Positions 44,024 through 53,233 of a DNA stretch of 64,000 nt are shown here, in pieces; positions within the stretch are counted from its first letter, which is position 1; each line of letters begins with the position of its first letter. The notes below the pieces were generated by a model, which worked only from the letters and a program-made list of their open reading frames with translations, was not told where the DNA came from and searched no databases. Origin of the DNA: Marinobacterium nitratireducens (GTDB taxonomy: Bacteria > Pseudomonadota > Gammaproteobacteria > Pseudomonadales > Balneatricaceae); NCBI RefSeq assembly GCF_014645375.1, contig NZ_BMLT01000007.1, positions 124,001 through 188,000 of the forward strand, read 5' to 3'. Position numbers and translations under genes: made by a program.

Positions 44024-44905
44024 TGTCATTTTCAGAAGACGACTGCACCAGCTGACTGGGCGGAACGCTCGGTGTGCACATGGCTTCTGACAGTCTACTA
44101 TCAGGAGTCGCCTGCACGAATTTCCACTATGCTCAATACTCCTGTGCACGACCGGCATCCCGAACACCTCAATGTGTACGTAAACGATCGGTTACGGACA
44201 CCTATCGAACCGCATGTACTTAAATTAGCCTTTCACTGTTTCGGACACGGCATATATTTAGTACCTCCATTTCGTACAGGTCGACGGTTTCCGAGAGTGT
44301 AATGCTCCTTCATCTATGACCGCGTTAGCACGGCTGACCAAAATAGCAGCAACCAGATTCGAGAGGTTGAAGCCGCAGGTTTCTCAGTCAGTCAGCGCCG
44401 CGTCGTGACCGAAAGCATCAGCGGTAGCATCGCGGCCAGTGAGCGTCCGCAGTTTGTCTGGTTGCTTGACCGGCTGGAGCCCGGTGATGTGTTTATCGTG
44501 ACCAAGCTGGACCGACTCGGTCGCAATGCCATGGATGTCTGCAAAACGGTTGAGCGATTGGCCGCCGACGGTATCCGTGTCCACTGTCTGGCGCTCGGTG
44601 GGGTCGATCTGACCAGCGCCGCGGGAAAGATCACCATGAGTGTGTTGAGTGCGGTGGCTGAGTTTGAACTCGACTTACTGATCGAGCGAATCCAGGCAGG
44701 CATTGCGCCTGCGCAGGCGGAAGATAAGGAGCTGGGCCGCCCGCCGGCGTTAAGCAAAGTGCAGCAGGCCGAAGCCACGCAACGCCATCAGGCTGGCGCA
44801 TCAGTTGCGCAGGTCGACAGTCCATCATGCTAGTGCGGGACAAACTGGGCAGAGGCAGTGCAGGCGACTCCTGGACGATGGTGCAGTCGTCTTCGGAAAA
44901 TGACA
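44024..44905. mobile_element. Tn402/Tn5053-family deletion derivative (882 bp)
   Basis: A 25-bp terminal repeat starts TGTCATTTTCAGAAGACGAC at 44024. Its complement, with one change, ends at 44905. Inside each end are the secondary ~19-bp transposase-binding repeats (CAGGAGTCGCCTGCAC at 44091-44106 and GTGCAGGCGACTCCTG at 44858-44873). The left end also carries the tni-side text ACTATGCTCAATACTC known from Tn402. Between the ends only a resolvase gene and its upstream res-like AT-rich region remain; tniA, tniB and tniQ are gone. The 5-bp flanks (ACCGC, CCTGA) do not match. Confidence 0.85.
44312..44833 (+). pseudogene. tniR: TniR/TniC-type serine resolvase, damaged at both ends
   Basis: The frame reads IYDRVSTADQNSSNQIREVE (catalytic Ser of the RVST motif), ESISGSIAASERPQFVWLLD, DRLGRNAMDV, SVLSAVAEFELDLLIERIQA, AEDKELGRPPALSKVQQAEA. 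There is a stop at 44300 and no start codon just before IYDRV. An ATG at 44302 is in another frame, as if one base had been inserted. The helix-turn-helix is cut off after QAGASVAQ by the right-end repeats. A GTG at 44405 would give a protein without the catalytic serine. Probably inactive. Confidence 0.8.
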
Positions 44906-44982
44906 CCTGAGTGTTCGACCCGGTTGCATGGCCGCCAATGCTAGAGGGTAGAGAAAGACAGTACTCTAGCTAATATTCACCT

Positions 44983-44988
44983 TATAAT
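44983..44988 (+). promoter_or_regulatory. -10 box of the ietAS promoter
   Basis: TATAAT at 44983-44988 lies 19 bp before the TTG and 55 bp before the ATG candidate start of ietA. The local text TTCACCTTATAAT is the same as at the binding-protein promoter (37799-37811). No consensus -35 is visible at the usual distance. Confidence 0.5.
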
Positions 44989-45007
44989 ACAGGCACAAAA
45001 AGGCTCC

Positions 45008-46027
45008 TTGGCTGTACAGACTACTGAAACGGAAACCAATGACATGGCAAATGGCAAAGTCCTCCGACAATTGATCAAGGCAGGTACCGTGGGCGACACG
45101 GCAGCCTTTCGTCGGGTATCGGAAGCCATCATAAGCGAGGAGCGTCAGAAGCAGCACCACTTGTTGGCAAACGACCTAGAACAAATTTTGTACTCGGATA
45201 GCTCAAAGACATTGAGCCCACGTGATCATCGATTGCTTCCTGAGCCGCCGGTGGACAATGAACGTGGATTTGCACTGCTGGATATCAAACAGTCTCAGCG
45301 ATCGCTTGAAGAGATGGTGCTGCCCGATGCAAGTGCGTCGGCACTGGAAGAGCTGCTGGAAGAGCATCGACGCAGTGATATTTTGCGAAGCTATGGCATG
45401 AGGCCCTCGAACAAGGTGATCTTTTTCGGCCCTCCTGGCTGTGGCAAGACCATGGCCGCCGAAGTGATTGCATTTGAGTTGGATCGTCCGCTAGCAGTGG
45501 TGCGTCTGGATGCATTGGTATCTTCATTTCTGGGCGAAACCGCAGCTAACTTACGCAAGGTGTTTGAGTTTATCTCCGAACATTCCTTGGTTGTCTTGTT
45601 TGACGAGTTTGATGCTATAGGCAAGGAAAGAAGTGATAGCAGCGAACATGGAGAGCTTCGTCGAGTGGTGAACGCTGTGCTGCAGATGATGGACGCCTAC
45701 CAAGGCAAAAGCCTCGTCTTGTCCGCCACTAATCACGAGCGGATATTGGACACTGCAATCTGGCGACGTTTTGACGAAGCTATCGAGTTTCCGTTACCAG
45801 ATGAGAAACAGGTACAAAAACTCCTACAGCTTAAGTTACGAGGTGTACGACGTCATTTCGAGTTGGATGAGCCAGATGTGAGCAAGCTATTCCAGCATCT
45901 GAGCGGTGCAGATATTGAGCGTGTGATACGAAGGGCTGTGAAGCGCATGATACTACGCAGCCAAGAATTTCTGACACTGAAAGATCTCACTTTAGCTTAC
46001 GATAGGGAACATAAACGCATAGCATAA
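45008..46027 (+). CDS. ietA: AAA+ ATPase, IetA-like
   Basis: 339 aa from TTG 45008, or 327 aa from ATG 45044; the ribosome sites do not decide. The C-terminal 200 residues are an AAA+ domain: Walker A FGPPGCGKTMAAEV (141-148), Walker B VVLFDEFDAIG (195-202), sensor SATNHERILD, arginine finger region WRRFDEAIEFPLPD. The N-terminal ~115 residues are helical and charged. It pairs with the subtilase gene 5 bp downstream. The ATPase-subtilisin pair is known as IetAS, first described for plasmid incompatibility/stability in Agrobacterium and later reported as an anti-phage system. Substrates are unknown. Confidence 0.82.
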   Translation: MAVQTTETETNDMANGKVLRQLIKAGTVGDTAAFRRVSEAIISEERQKQHHLLANDLEQILYSDSSKTLSPRDHRLLPEPPVDNERGFALLDIKQSQRSLEEMVLPDASASALEELLEEHRRSDILRSYGMRPSNKVIFFGPPGCGKTMAAEVIAFELDRPLAVVRLDALVSSFLGETAANLRKVFEFISEHSLVVLFDEFDAIGKERSDSSEHGELRRVVNAVLQMMDAYQGKSLVLSATNHERILDTAIWRRFDEAIEFPLPDEKQVQKLLQLKLRGVRRHFELDEPDVSKLFQHLSGADIERVIRRAVKRMILRSQEFLTLKDLTLAYDREHKRIA

Positions 46028-46032
46028 CAGGG

Positions 46033-48444
46033 ATGAACATGCCAGAAAGCTATCAGCACCTCAGGATTGAACGTGAACCACTAAGAAACGACCGCAGAAC
46101 TAAGAAAATCAAACTGCCTAGGCTGGAGCGTGCCAATATGCGTGCCCATGGGCAGCATTTGCTCAGCGGTCTGGATAGAGCAGTTCAGCAAGCGAAGCAG
46201 CAAGTCAGCACAGCGACTGAGGGATACGTCCTGAAGCTAAAGTATAGTGGCAACCTCGATTTCACTCACTTGATCAAGCATGGTGTTGAATTTATCAGCC
46301 AGGAAGACCGCCAACTGTGTGTTGTCTTCGGTGATGAAAAAGGTTTGGCGACTTTTGCTGAACACCTCCAGCGCCTTGGGTTAGATGATGCCGAGCTGAC
46401 CTACAAACAGATTCTTGAAGCTCTTGATGGTATAGATAACTGGACATCAGAGGACCGAAAAAGTTGGGCAATTTCACAAAAAGGATTGCCTGCGGAAGGC
46501 GCTTTCTCCCTTGATCTCGAACTATGGCCAGTAAAAGTCAGCCATCACCCCGAACGTAGGGTCCTCTACGAAAACTTTGAGCAATGGATGAAAGATTCCG
46601 GCATTAAGCAGTTGGACCGTATTAACCGGGATAGTCTGCTAATGTACCGCGTCGAAGTTACACCCACCCAGGCTGAGATGCTGCTGAATCACCGGGACAT
46701 TCGTTTGGTTGACTTGCCACCAGAGAGCGGTATAAGTCCAGTCTTGCTCATGCGTGATATCAATGAACTTCCGAAACAAATATCGTCTCCAGCCAAATCT
46801 GCAGCGCGGGTCTGTATCTTGGACAGCGGTATCAATACCAACCATCCTTTGTTGAAGCCCGCGATCGCCGAGAGTAAAAGTTTTATCCCAGACCAAGACG
46901 AGTTCGATGATGTGGGACATGGAACTGCTGTAGCCGGCATCGCGCTTTACGGTGATATCGAAGCCTGTAACGCAGGAAATTATTGGCAGCCTAATCTTTG
47001 GATCTACAACGGTAAGGTACTGTTCAAGAATCCGAATGGTGACGATGCGATCTTCCGTGAGGAAACTTTTGAGAAAACAGTCGTCGAAGCCGTTGAATAC
47101 TTCGTTGAACTCGGCTGCCGGATCTTTAACATGTCGATAGGTAATGCCACCGCACCCTATGATGGCAAGCATATCAGGGGGATAGCGTATATTCTCGACA
47201 TGCTTGCTCGAGAGCATGATGTGCTTTTCATCGTCTCGGCAGGTAACTTTATGGGCTGTGGTGATCCGCCTGTGCCTTTGAACAGCTGGCGTGATGAATA
47301 TCCGGATTACTTGATAGATGATGCCAGTGTCATCATTGATCCAGCGCCCGCTCTGAATACATTAACGGTTGGCAGCATTGCGAGGCATGCCGCGACGCTG
47401 GATGGCCAGCGATATCCTGAAGAGATAAGTCAGTTAGCGCCAGCTACGGAGGCGCAGCCCTCACCTTTTACTCGGCATGGACCTTCGGTCAGAGGAGCAC
47501 TGAAGCCTGAGTTAGTGGCTTTGGGTGGCAATTTGGCATCGCCAATGCGCGCTGAAGGCGATGAATGGCGCCCCCATACTCGGGGACTTGGAGTGTTGAC
47601 TTGCCATCATCAGCCATATGAACGGTCAATCTTCGCGGAGGTAAATGGTACAAGTTTTGCGGCGCCTTACATTACTCATTTAGCTGGACGATTGTTGAAC
47701 GAGTATCCGGAGGCTTCAGCCAACATGCTGAGGGCGATGCTCGTTAACCATGCGGATCTTTCTGCTGAATCTAGCTCGACTTTCTCAGCAGAGGCTATCA
47801 AATCTTATGCAAAAGCAAATAATCACCGAGAGTTGGCTCGTGAAGTCGTGGGGTATGGCCAGGTCGATGAGGATGTTCTATACCGTTCGAGTGAGGAAGC
47901 GGTAGTCTTGATGGCTGAAGATGGCATCGAGAACGACAGCCATATATTCTATGAGCTTCCGTTGCCCAAAGAGTTCTTACGTAGTAAACGAGCCTTACGC
48001 GAGCTTCGTGTTACATTGGCATATACACCGTCCGTTCGTACAACTCGCTTGGATTACCGCGCCACTAGAATGTCATTTAATCTCATCAAAGGTACTTCTC
48101 TTGAAGATGTAGAGCGTCATTTCAATAAAGAGACTCAAGATCAAGAAAAACGCTTGAATGACAGTGTCAAAACAAAGGCCAACCGTGCCATCTCAAGTGA
48201 AGTTAGGTCAAAAGGGACCGTGCAGTCATCTATTTGGAGCATGAGACAGCTGTCGCCTCGATATAAGTGGTTCGTGGTCGTTACTCGTCAGGATAATGAC
48301 TGGGGTAAAGAAATGAGTGCTGAGATAGAGCCCTACGCCCTGGTTGTTACGTTAACAGATCGCGAGAACGAGCAAGCCCAACTTTACACGCAGATTCGTG
48401 AGCGTATTCAGGAGCAAGAGCGCATTCGTGCGCGAATCAAATAA
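46033..48444 (+). CDS. ietS: S8 (subtilisin-like) serine protease, IetS-like
   Basis: 803 aa (801 if the ATG at 46039, better spaced from AGGG, is used). The catalytic triad is intact: Asp264 (VCILDSGIN), His296 (VGHGTAVAGI), Ser541 (VNGTSFAAPY), with oxyanion Asn405 (VSAGNF). There is no signal peptide, so it is cytoplasmic. The ~250-residue N-terminal region is unlike a classic I9 propeptide, and a ~230-residue C-terminal domain follows. It is cotranscribed with the AAA+ gene. The composition is less GC-rich than the siderophore genes, consistent with separate acquisition. Anti-phage or addiction function is inferred from the family. Confidence 0.85.
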   Translation: MNMPESYQHLRIEREPLRNDRRTKKIKLPRLERANMRAHGQHLLSGLDRAVQQAKQQVSTATEGYVLKLKYSGNLDFTHLIKHGVEFISQEDRQLCVVFGDEKGLATFAEHLQRLGLDDAELTYKQILEALDGIDNWTSEDRKSWAISQKGLPAEGAFSLDLELWPVKVSHHPERRVLYENFEQWMKDSGIKQLDRINRDSLLMYRVEVTPTQAEMLLNHRDIRLVDLPPESGISPVLLMRDINELPKQISSPAKSAARVCILDSGINTNHPLLKPAIAESKSFIPDQDEFDDVGHGTAVAGIALYGDIEACNAGNYWQPNLWIYNGKVLFKNPNGDDAIFREETFEKTVVEAVEYFVELGCRIFNMSIGNATAPYDGKHIRGIAYILDMLAREHDVLFIVSAGNFMGCGDPPVPLNSWRDEYPDYLIDDASVIIDPAPALNTLTVGSIARHAATLDGQRYPEEISQLAPATEAQPSPFTRHGPSVRGALKPELVALGGNLASPMRAEGDEWRPHTRGLGVLTCHHQPYERSIFAEVNGTSFAAPYITHLAGRLLNEYPEASANMLRAMLVNHADLSAESSSTFSAEAIKSYAKANNHRELAREVVGYGQVDEDVLYRSSEEAVVLMAEDGIENDSHIFYELPLPKEFLRSKRALRELRVTLAYTPSVRTTRLDYRATRMSFNLIKGTSLEDVERHFNKETQDQEKRLNDSVKTKANRAISSEVRSKGTVQSSIWSMRQLSPRYKWFVVVTRQDNDWGKEMSAEIEPYALVVTLTDRENEQAQLYTQIRERIQEQERIRARIK

Positions 48445-48739
48445 TGAGGAGAATGAGGAATTCGATTCCAGTTGAAACGCTCTGAGCCCATGATGAATCT
48501 TTCACATGTGAAATAAATTAGCCGCCTAGGTTCGAAGATGACCTCGACTATTTTAAGAAGCAGTCTTGGAGACTGCAGTTCGATTTCCAAGACGCTGAGT
48601 CGAAGGGAGAGCCAAGGCGGCACAATATTGACCAGCGTGCTATAGCACTTAACCGCGGAGGTTCATAGTCAATCGAACTTTGCGTAAAAGAAGCTATTTA
48701 CCTTTAATATAAATGACTTATACGCCATATATTTGTTTC
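48445..48739. other. Non-coding stretch after ietS with palindromes
   Basis: About 295 bp without a gene. TTTCACATGTGAAA (48500-48513) is a perfect 14-bp palindrome, and GCAGTCTTGGAGACTGC (48560-48576) can form a short hairpin. The end is AT-rich. None is a clear terminator because no T-run follows. Confidence 0.45.
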
Positions 48740-48806
48740 GTTAAATCTGTACCATCGTGGTGCTATCGGCTTCTGACATTCCATACAGCCGCCTTCCAAA
48801 AATGAC
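48740..48806. mobile_element. Degenerate Tn402-family end (left copy of a direct pair)
   Basis: The 67 bp carry CGGCTTCTGACATTC and CAGCCGCCTTCCAAAAATGA, which follow the integron-side (IRi) end of Tn402: two spaced repeats, then the terminal repeat ending ...AAAATGAC. It faces right and has drifted by several bases. A near copy lies at 58648-58717 in the same orientation. Confidence 0.65.
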
Positions 48807-49009
48807 CTCTGGGCTCGAAAACCATCCTGTTGTTTTAGGGTATGTCTATAACAAGACGTCGTGATTATTGATTTCTAGATTTAGTAGCACGGTAAAAATG
48901 ATACGCCATAGTAAGAGCATCCAAACTGATACAGGTGCCCCATAATCGTGTGATTGCTTCCGTCTATATCGAAAGTGCCAGCTACGCACACGCCGACCGT
49001 CCTTAGTTA

Positions 49010-49246
49010 CTGCGTCTCCTCGCCGATGCCCGCTCGGGCGACGTGATGCTGCTGGAGAGTATCGATCGCCCGACACTCCTGCCTGGAGCTGAATGGCGGG
49101 CGTTGAAAGTAGCGATCGACGTCAAAGGGTTGCGCCTGGCCCTGGATCTGCCAGCCAGTCACCAGGGTATGCGAGACGCGACCGGGGACGAGTTCACATC
49201 CCGGAAGCCGTTCATAGATACATGCTATCAATGCAGGAGGCGATGA
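49010..49246 (+). pseudogene. Serine recombinase (resolvase/invertase) fragment
   Basis: The frame reads LRLLADARSGDVMLLESIDR, LLPGAEWRALKVAIDVKGLR, LPASHQGMRDATGDEFTSR. These are conserved blocks of the catalytic domain of ParA/Pin-like serine recombinases (SIDR...LPGAEW, DEFTSR). The catalytic Ser region and the DNA-binding half are missing. It begins 200 bp past the Tn402-like end at 48806. That is the position expected if the transposon had entered the res site of this recombinase. Confidence 0.75.
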
Positions 49247-49260
49247 AGTGGACTAGCGCA

Positions 49261-49452
49261 TTATCGGCCGAGCTTTTCTGCCGTCTTGCCACCAATACCG
49301 TAATGCTTTTTCGGTATCTCGTTAATCAGGACTCGCACAGACTCATGGGGGGCGGAAATGGCCTTGTAACATGCCTCGGTCAGTTCTTGAATAAGCGCCT
49401 CCTTTTGCTTTTCGCTACGCCCCTCAATCATATTAACCTGTATCACCGGCAT
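49261..49452 (-). CDS. 4-oxalocrotonate tautomerase family protein
   Basis: 63 aa, full length for the family, with catalytic Pro immediately after Met (MPVIQVNMIEGRSEKQKEAL) and the conserved VRVLINEIPKKHYGIGG. Members move protons between keto and enol forms of 2-oxo acids. It sits at the end of the tartrate block, 105 bp beyond the next gene and on the same strand, so it may help in keto/enol conversion of oxaloacetate-like products. That role is conjecture. Confidence 0.82.
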   Translation of the reverse strand: MPVIQVNMIEGRSEKQKEALIQELTEACYKAISAPHESVRVLINEIPKKHYGIGGKTAEKLGR

Positions 49453-49557
49453 ATTATGAACTCCTTTTGTGAAGTAGACAGAATCAGTACTGTTTCAAAA
49501 ACACCGCCTCACTTATTTACGCAGTCACCGAATAAGGCTCTATATCCTGATATCTAT

Positions 49558-50397
49558 CTACAAGTATTCTTTTATTAGATTGTTGAAGTATTGGTCGTTG
49601 CTGTAGTTCTTTATGATTTCTTTTGCTGCTGGAATATCAAATGAGGAATTTTTTCTTCTCATTGAAATGTATGATAAATAACTTGCAGCGATTGCATCCT
49701 GGAAGGGCTGATGTCCGCATAGATAAATTTTTACTCTATTGTCGATAAGCTCTTCTTCCGGTAAAAGCTCATCTTCGCTGTAGCTAATAATCATTAGCGG
49801 GAGGTCGGTAGATGACGAGATGGAATGGAGTACACTTTGGTCTTTCACATTGGTAACACAAATCGCATCTACCCCTGTTGTTGAGTACAGAGCGATTCGC
49901 TCGAGCACAGATTCGTCGTCATCACTTTCGAGCACGGAGGTTCTTGCAATGATACCAAACGACAGCGATGTACGAGCCTGGACAGCGGATCTCAATTTTG
50001 CCGCATGCTCTTGCGGTTTGACCAGGCTGACGCTTTGTTCCTTGAATTGAAGCGGAAGGGCCGTGTCTTCCAGTGTAACCGCTGTGGCGCCGGCGTGCTC
50101 GAGATCGCGCACCAGTCGCATGGCGTTCAAAGCGTTACCGTAGCCACCGTCTCCGTCGACGATGATAGGTAGGGTCGTGGATTGCGTGATTTTCCGCACA
50201 AACTCTACGAGTTCTGTCGAGGTTAGCAGGCTCAGGTCTGGTGATCCGAGTAAGGCCATGGAGGCGATTGATCCGCCGACGATACCGAAGTTGAACCCTA
50301 CGTCCTGAGCTATTCTTGCGGTCATAGGACTGTATACTGAGGCCAGACGTTCTAATTCTAAATTGCTGAGAGTGTTTTTAAATGAGCCTTTGATCAT
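49558..50397 (-). CDS. PEP mutase/isocitrate lyase superfamily protein, possible oxaloacetate decarboxylase
   Basis: 279 aa. The barrel signature is PIIVDGDGGYGNALNAMRLV, then AGATAVTLEDTALPLQF and LSFGIIARTSVLESDDDESV. The lyase cysteine motif (KKCGH) is absent at the matching position (SLVKPQEHAAKL), so it is not an isocitrate lyase. The closest type is the oxaloacetate decarboxylase/PEP-mutase group. Next to a dehydratase that makes oxaloacetate, decarboxylation to pyruvate is an attractive role, though unproven. It has lower GC than its neighbours. Confidence 0.75.
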   Translation of the reverse strand: MIKGSFKNTLSNLELERLASVYSPMTARIAQDVGFNFGIVGGSIASMALLGSPDLSLLTSTELVEFVRKITQSTTLPIIVDGDGGYGNALNAMRLVRDLEHAGATAVTLEDTALPLQFKEQSVSLVKPQEHAAKLRSAVQARTSLSFGIIARTSVLESDDDESVLERIALYSTTGVDAICVTNVKDQSVLHSISSSTDLPLMIISYSEDELLPEEELIDNRVKIYLCGHQPFQDAIAASYLSYISMRRKNSSFDIPAAKEIIKNYSNDQYFNNLIKEYL

Positions 50398-50504
50398 TAG
50401 GTAGCGCCTCTCGGTACCGGAACGAATGTCGCTTTTCTTCGATGGGGTCGCGCAGCTCCCAATGAGGGAATTGTTGGTGCTGCGCGAACCGCCTGTGCTT
50501 TCGT

Positions 50505-51113
50505 CTACTTGATAAACTTAAGCTGGCTCGAGATTTTTTCGAGAATCGGGCCCTTCTTCTCGTTGAAGCGTGCCTTATTGGTCTCGAAAATATTATTGCC
50601 TTTCGTATCGATGGAGATGATCAAGGGACCGAATTCCCGCACCCGGTTGATCCAAAGGGTCTCGGGCATGCCGAGATCGGTCCACTCGGCACCTTCGATC
50701 GCTTCCACTTTGGTTGCTGCTACGACCGCGCAGCCGCCCGGGAAAACGGCATGGACCGCTTTGTTTTCGCGACAGCCGGCGGCTGTTTCCGGCCCCATGC
50801 CACCCTTGCCAACAATGAGTTTGACGCCCGTTTCTTCGATGAAATGGCGCTCGAACTTCTCCATGCGCATGCTCGTGGTGGGGCCGATCGATACCATTTC
50901 GTAGCTACCGTCGTCCTTTTCACGGACGATGGGACCTGCATGGAAAATGGCGCCGCCCACCAGATCCACGGGAAGCTCTCGGCCTAGTTCGATCAGACGC
51001 CGGTGTGCAACGTCACGGCAGGTTACCAGTTGGCCGGTCAGGTACACGATGTCACCAGCCTTCAGGTCTTCTAGATCTTCGTCTTTGATCGGGGTCGTCA
51101 GGATCTTTTTCAC
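50505..51113 (-). CDS. ttdB: L(+)-tartrate dehydratase/fumarase beta subunit
   Basis: 202 aa from a GTG that overlaps the alpha-subunit stop (GTGA). Signatures of the class I hydro-lyase beta domain: [40 protein letters not shown] and [20 protein letters not shown]. It completes the active site of the 4Fe-4S dehydratase made with the alpha subunit. A two-subunit fumarase with the same fold cannot be ruled out, but the tartrate genes around it favour tartrate. Confidence 0.85.
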   Translation of the reverse strand: MKKILTTPIKDEDLEDLKAGDIVYLTGQLVTCRDVAHRRLIELGRELPVDLVGGAIFHAGPIVREKDDGSYEMVSIGPTTSMRMEKFERHFIEETGVKLIVGKGGMGPETAAGCRENKAVHAVFPGGCAVVAATKVEAIEGAEWTDLGMPETLWINRVREFGPLIISIDTKGNNIFETNKARFNEKKGPILEKISSQLKFIK

Positions 51114-52009
51114 AGCACTACTCCTTCATGGGACAGGATTTCGTAAGACAGGTCCGGATTGATACGGATCTTGCCCCGTCTGTGTGCCCAGCAGCCGGTC
51201 GATACGGCCACACCGATGGTTGAAGGATGGCGAGCGGAGGACTCGATATTCACGCCCATGACGCTGTTGTTGCCGGTGAGTCCCTGAGGCCCGATACCCA
51301 GTTCGTTGAGACCGTCGGTCAGCAGCTCTTCCATCAGTGCCGCATTCTCGTTCGGATGGCGCGAGTCGACGGGTCGCAGAATGGCCTTCTTGGACAGGCG
51401 CGCGGCTGTTTCGGCGGAGGTTGAGACACCCACCCCGACGAGTAGCGGCGGACAGGCATTGATACCGCGTGAGGTGATCACGTCCAGCACGAACTCGGCG
51501 ACGCCCTCGTAGCCCTGACCCGGCATCAATACTTTGGATGCGCCCGGCAGGGTGCAGCCGCCGCCAGCCATGTAGACGTCGATGGTTGCAGTGTCTTCTC
51601 CGGGCACGATTTCCCAGTCCAGCCAGGGAATTTTCGAGCCCGTATTGGTACCGGTATTTTTCTCGTCGAAGGTCTCGACGGCATTGTGGCGAAGGGGACC
51701 TTTACGGGTAGCTTCGAGTGTGGCGTTTTCAAGAATGCCTTCAAGCTCACCCAAGAACGGGAAGTTAGAGCCGGCAGCAATAAAATACTGTATGACCCCA
51801 GTGTCCTGGCAACTGGGACGATCCAGCTTGTCGGCCGCGTCCTGGTTTTCGGCCATGACATCGTAAATTTCGATGGCCATCGGGTTGGTTTCTTTTTTAC
51901 GCAGCTCGGCCTGCTTATTTTTCACGTCCGTTGGCAGTCGCTTACCAATATAGCTGGTAAATTTCGCCATCGTGTCGGTGAGGCTTAGAATCGCTTCTTC
52001 TTTATTCAA
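51110..52009 (-). CDS. ttdA: L(+)-tartrate dehydratase/fumarase alpha subunit
   Basis: 299 aa. It carries the three Fe-S cysteines of class I hydratases: Cys67 in [13 protein letters not shown], one in [13 protein letters not shown] and one in [15 protein letters not shown]. With TtdB it removes water from L-tartrate to give oxaloacetate. It is the first gene of the ttdAB operon and is divergent from the LysR gene at 52228 across about 220 bp, an arrangement like ttdR-ttdAB in E. coli. Confidence 0.85.
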   Translation of the reverse strand: MNKEEAILSLTDTMAKFTSYIGKRLPTDVKNKQAELRKKETNPMAIEIYDVMAENQDAADKLDRPSCQDTGVIQYFIAAGSNFPFLGELEGILENATLEATRKGPLRHNAVETFDEKNTGTNTGSKIPWLDWEIVPGEDTATIDVYMAGGGCTLPGASKVLMPGQGYEGVAEFVLDVITSRGINACPPLLVGVGVSTSAETAARLSKKAILRPVDSRHPNENAALMEELLTDGLNELGIGPQGLTGNNSVMGVNIESSARHPSTIGVAVSTGCWAHRRGKIRINPDLSYEILSHEGVVL

Positions 52010-52227
52010 GGTTCTTTTCCTCTTTTAATGGGTAGCTTTACGTCCGGCGGTTAGAGTTTTAATTCGCCTTAACAACTGTGCTGTAAAGTCGTTTGCAACG
52101 ATTAATTCCCTTCAGTTATCCAGCCAGTGAAAAGAATGAACCTGTAGCGCCGACTATGTTTGCTATTCTATACGCGAAAATCCCTGTATGATTGAATATA
52201 ACTCAAATTAGAATTTCCAGTAGGTTT

Positions 52228-53151
52228 ATGATGAGTCAGATTTCTGAGCTGGATTTCTTTGTTACCTTATCGAAAAATCAATCGCTTGCGGCTGCGGCGC
52301 GCGATCTTGATGTCACACCGTCAGCGGTGACCAAACGCCTGGCGTTGATGGAAGAACGACTCGGCGTACGACTGGTCAACCGAACGACCCGAAAACTTAG
52401 TTTGACAACAGAAGGAGAGGTCTACCTTTCCCATGCGATAACCATCCTGGCGGACATAGAGGAAATGGAGTTGCTCGTCTCCAACAGGAAGGAGACGCCC
52501 GGAGGGCTGCTCAGGGTTAATGCCCCGCTAGGCTTTGGTCGTCGTTATTTGGCACCCGTGATTTCAGAATTCATCAAGCTGTATCCCGGTGTCGAGGTTC
52601 AGTTGACGCTGACGGACACTCCGGTAAGCCTTCCCGACAAGTCAATAGACGTTGTCATACGCTTGGGCGATATCCCAGACTCGCGTTTGGTCGCTCGGAA
52701 AGTTGCCGACAACAGACGGCTGCTTTGCGCAGCGCCTTCCTACCTGACCGTGCACGGTCGGCCTCAACTCCCCCATGACCTTCTAAAGCATAACTGCATT
52801 CTTCTACGTCAGAACAATCAGACCTCCAACCTGTGGCGGCTTACCCGTGACGACCGGACCGAGTCGATCAAGGTGCATTCGAAGCTGAGTACCAATGACG
52901 GCGAGGTCGCCTTGAAGTGGGCGTTGGACGGCCATGGTATTCTGATGCGTGCGGAATGGGATCTGGCCAAATACGTTCGAAGTGGCCGACTGGAGCTGGT
53001 GCTGGAAGATTACGCGACGCCGGCGGCCGATATCTTCGCTGTCTATCTTGAGAAAGCCAACCTTTCGGCGAAGGTATCGGTATTTGTCGATTACCTAAGA
53101 GAGTCATTCCTGATTGAAGAGGCGGGCAAGATTAAGTTGGCCATCTGGTGA
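52228..53151 (+). CDS. LysR-type regulator, probably of tartrate genes
   Basis: 307 aa from MMSQISELDFFVTLSKNQSL (the longer frame begins with a TTG at 52192 with no ribosome site). HTH: LAAAARDLDVTPSAVTKRLA, then RLVNRTTRKLSLTTEGEVYL. The effector domain follows the CrgA/DsdC-like subgroup (GLLRVNAPLGFGRRYLAPVI). Divergent from ttdAB and convergent with the tartrate dehydrogenase gene, it is well placed to control both sides. Tartrate as effector is inferred. Confidence 0.87.
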   Translation: MMSQISELDFFVTLSKNQSLAAAARDLDVTPSAVTKRLALMEERLGVRLVNRTTRKLSLTTEGEVYLSHAITILADIEEMELLVSNRKETPGGLLRVNAPLGFGRRYLAPVISEFIKLYPGVEVQLTLTDTPVSLPDKSIDVVIRLGDIPDSRLVARKVADNRRLLCAAPSYLTVHGRPQLPHDLLKHNCILLRQNNQTSNLWRLTRDDRTESIKVHSKLSTNDGEVALKWALDGHGILMRAEWDLAKYVRSGRLELVLEDYATPAADIFAVYLEKANLSAKVSVFVDYLRESFLIEEAGKIKLAIW

Positions 53152-53233
53152 CGGGGCGTCGAAGCAGGTGCCCGAAACAGGGTGCGCTATCGCGGGCACT
53201 GCATCGACGTTTGAACTTGTTTAGAAACGACGA

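Noticed and set aside
43988-44302. 104-codon plus-strand frame over the left Tn402-type end
   Set aside because: It reads through the terminal repeat and inner binding sites, which are known non-coding DNA in this family.
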